DNA from: a bacterium | Lineage (GTDB): Bacteria; Cyanobacteriota; Vampirovibrionia; Gastranaerophilales; Gastranaerophilaceae | Length of the DNA: 60,922 nucleotides | NCBI GenBank assembly: GCA_017403285.1 | Contig: JAFQOI010000116.1 | Span: 1-60,922 of the forward strand | Direction of reading: 5' to 3' | Shown: positions 60,835 through 60,922 of the stretch, one piece after another | Layout: every line of letters begins with the position of its first letter | Position numbering within the stretch: position 1 is the first letter of the stretch | Translations under genes and position numbers: made by a program | Notes under the pieces: generated by a model | Database searches by the model: none | Seen by the model: only the letters and a program-made list of their open reading frames with translations | What the model was told of the DNA's origin: nothing

Positions 60835-60864
60835 GATACTTTCTTGTCGGTACAAGAAAGTATC
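60835..60864. repeat. Strong hairpin, 13 base pairs
   Basis: GATACTTTCTTGT (60835-60847), loop CGGT, ACAAGAAAGTATC (60852-60864). No T run follows, so it is not a standard terminator. Part of the gene-free end of the window after the radical SAM gene. Confidence 0.7.
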
Positions 60865-60894
60865 ATTATTAACTAAAAATTTATTTATTCTAAT

Positions 60895-60920
60895 GTACTT
60901 TTCTCATTGCAGAAAAGTAC
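60895..60920. repeat. Hairpin, 10 base pairs, at the window edge
   Basis: GTACTTTTCT (60895-60904), loop CATTGC, AGAAAAGTAC (60911-60920). Same style as the preceding hairpin: TACTTT...AAAGTA arms. What follows is outside the window. Confidence 0.65.
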
Positions 60921-60922
60921 CA

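Overview
The window is an AT-rich stretch (by eye roughly 30% G+C) of a bacterial chromosome with tightly packed genes and good Shine-Dalgarno sites. The best guess is a non-photosynthetic relative of the Cyanobacteria, i.e. Vampirovibrionia/Melainabacteria, most likely a gut Gastranaerophilales. The arguments are: a short Ssb of cyanobacterial type without an acidic tail, a Ski2-like helicase, a DUF512 radical SAM protein with a PDZ-like N-terminus, the lpxC-fabZ-lpxA order typical of cyanobacteria, an outer membrane (LPS genes, autotransporter), no photosynthesis genes, and several lineage-style small proteins with an N-terminal F-K-G or F-G-A motif. This is inference from remembered families; no search was run.

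Layout. 1-10.7 kb: a cut PpiC-type foldase, then branched-chain amino acid synthesis (ilvD; divergent ilvC and ilvB-ilvN) interrupted by a large Pmp-type autotransporter, then ldcA. 10.7-15 kb: dnaX, an SGNH-like membrane protein, smpB and an XRE regulator. 15-21.8 kb: a minus-strand operon clpP / small protein / ffh / sugar nucleotidyltransferase / aroF / Ski2-like helicase, behind a clear sigma-70-type promoter. 21.9-25.5 kb: the least ordinary part, with a soluble protein carrying only the cytoplasmic half of the flagellar export gate FlhA fused to a DUF4177-like domain, followed by two translationally coupled, lineage-style membrane proteins. 25.8-35.4 kb: a minus-strand cell-envelope run, mfd / foldase lipoprotein / heptose adenylyltransferase / lpxD-lpxC-fabZ-lpxA / M29 aminopeptidase. 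35.5-45.2 kb: comEC, pdxA with a DUF1537 kinase, ssb, cca, rsmE, fused class I fumarase.

45.2-50.6 kb: a 400-base gene-free region holding a candidate structured RNA ending in a strong terminator, then a Tat-type lipoprotein of the U32 peptidase-like family, a GAF-GGDEF-HD protein with a damaged HD motif, and a heptosyltransferase. 50.6-54.1 kb: a flagellar export cluster (double-SpoA FliM/FliN-like, FliO, FliP, a lengthened FliQ, FliR). 54.4-60.6 kb: an orphan DNA methyltransferase with HPPY in place of the usual catalytic motif, an ADP-forming acyl-CoA synthetase with a cysteine-rich tail, two radical SAM proteins, a PadR regulator and a small orphan. The last 250 bases hold nested inverted repeats.

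How the genes connect: lipid A genes, the heptose-1-phosphate adenylyltransferase and the heptosyltransferase point to a real LPS with heptose core; two periplasmic foldases and the autotransporter fit an outer membrane. The Fli genes give the export gate of a flagellum or injectisome, and the FlhA-C protein may act on the same machine. No tRNA, rRNA, CRISPR array, prophage or insertion sequence was seen.
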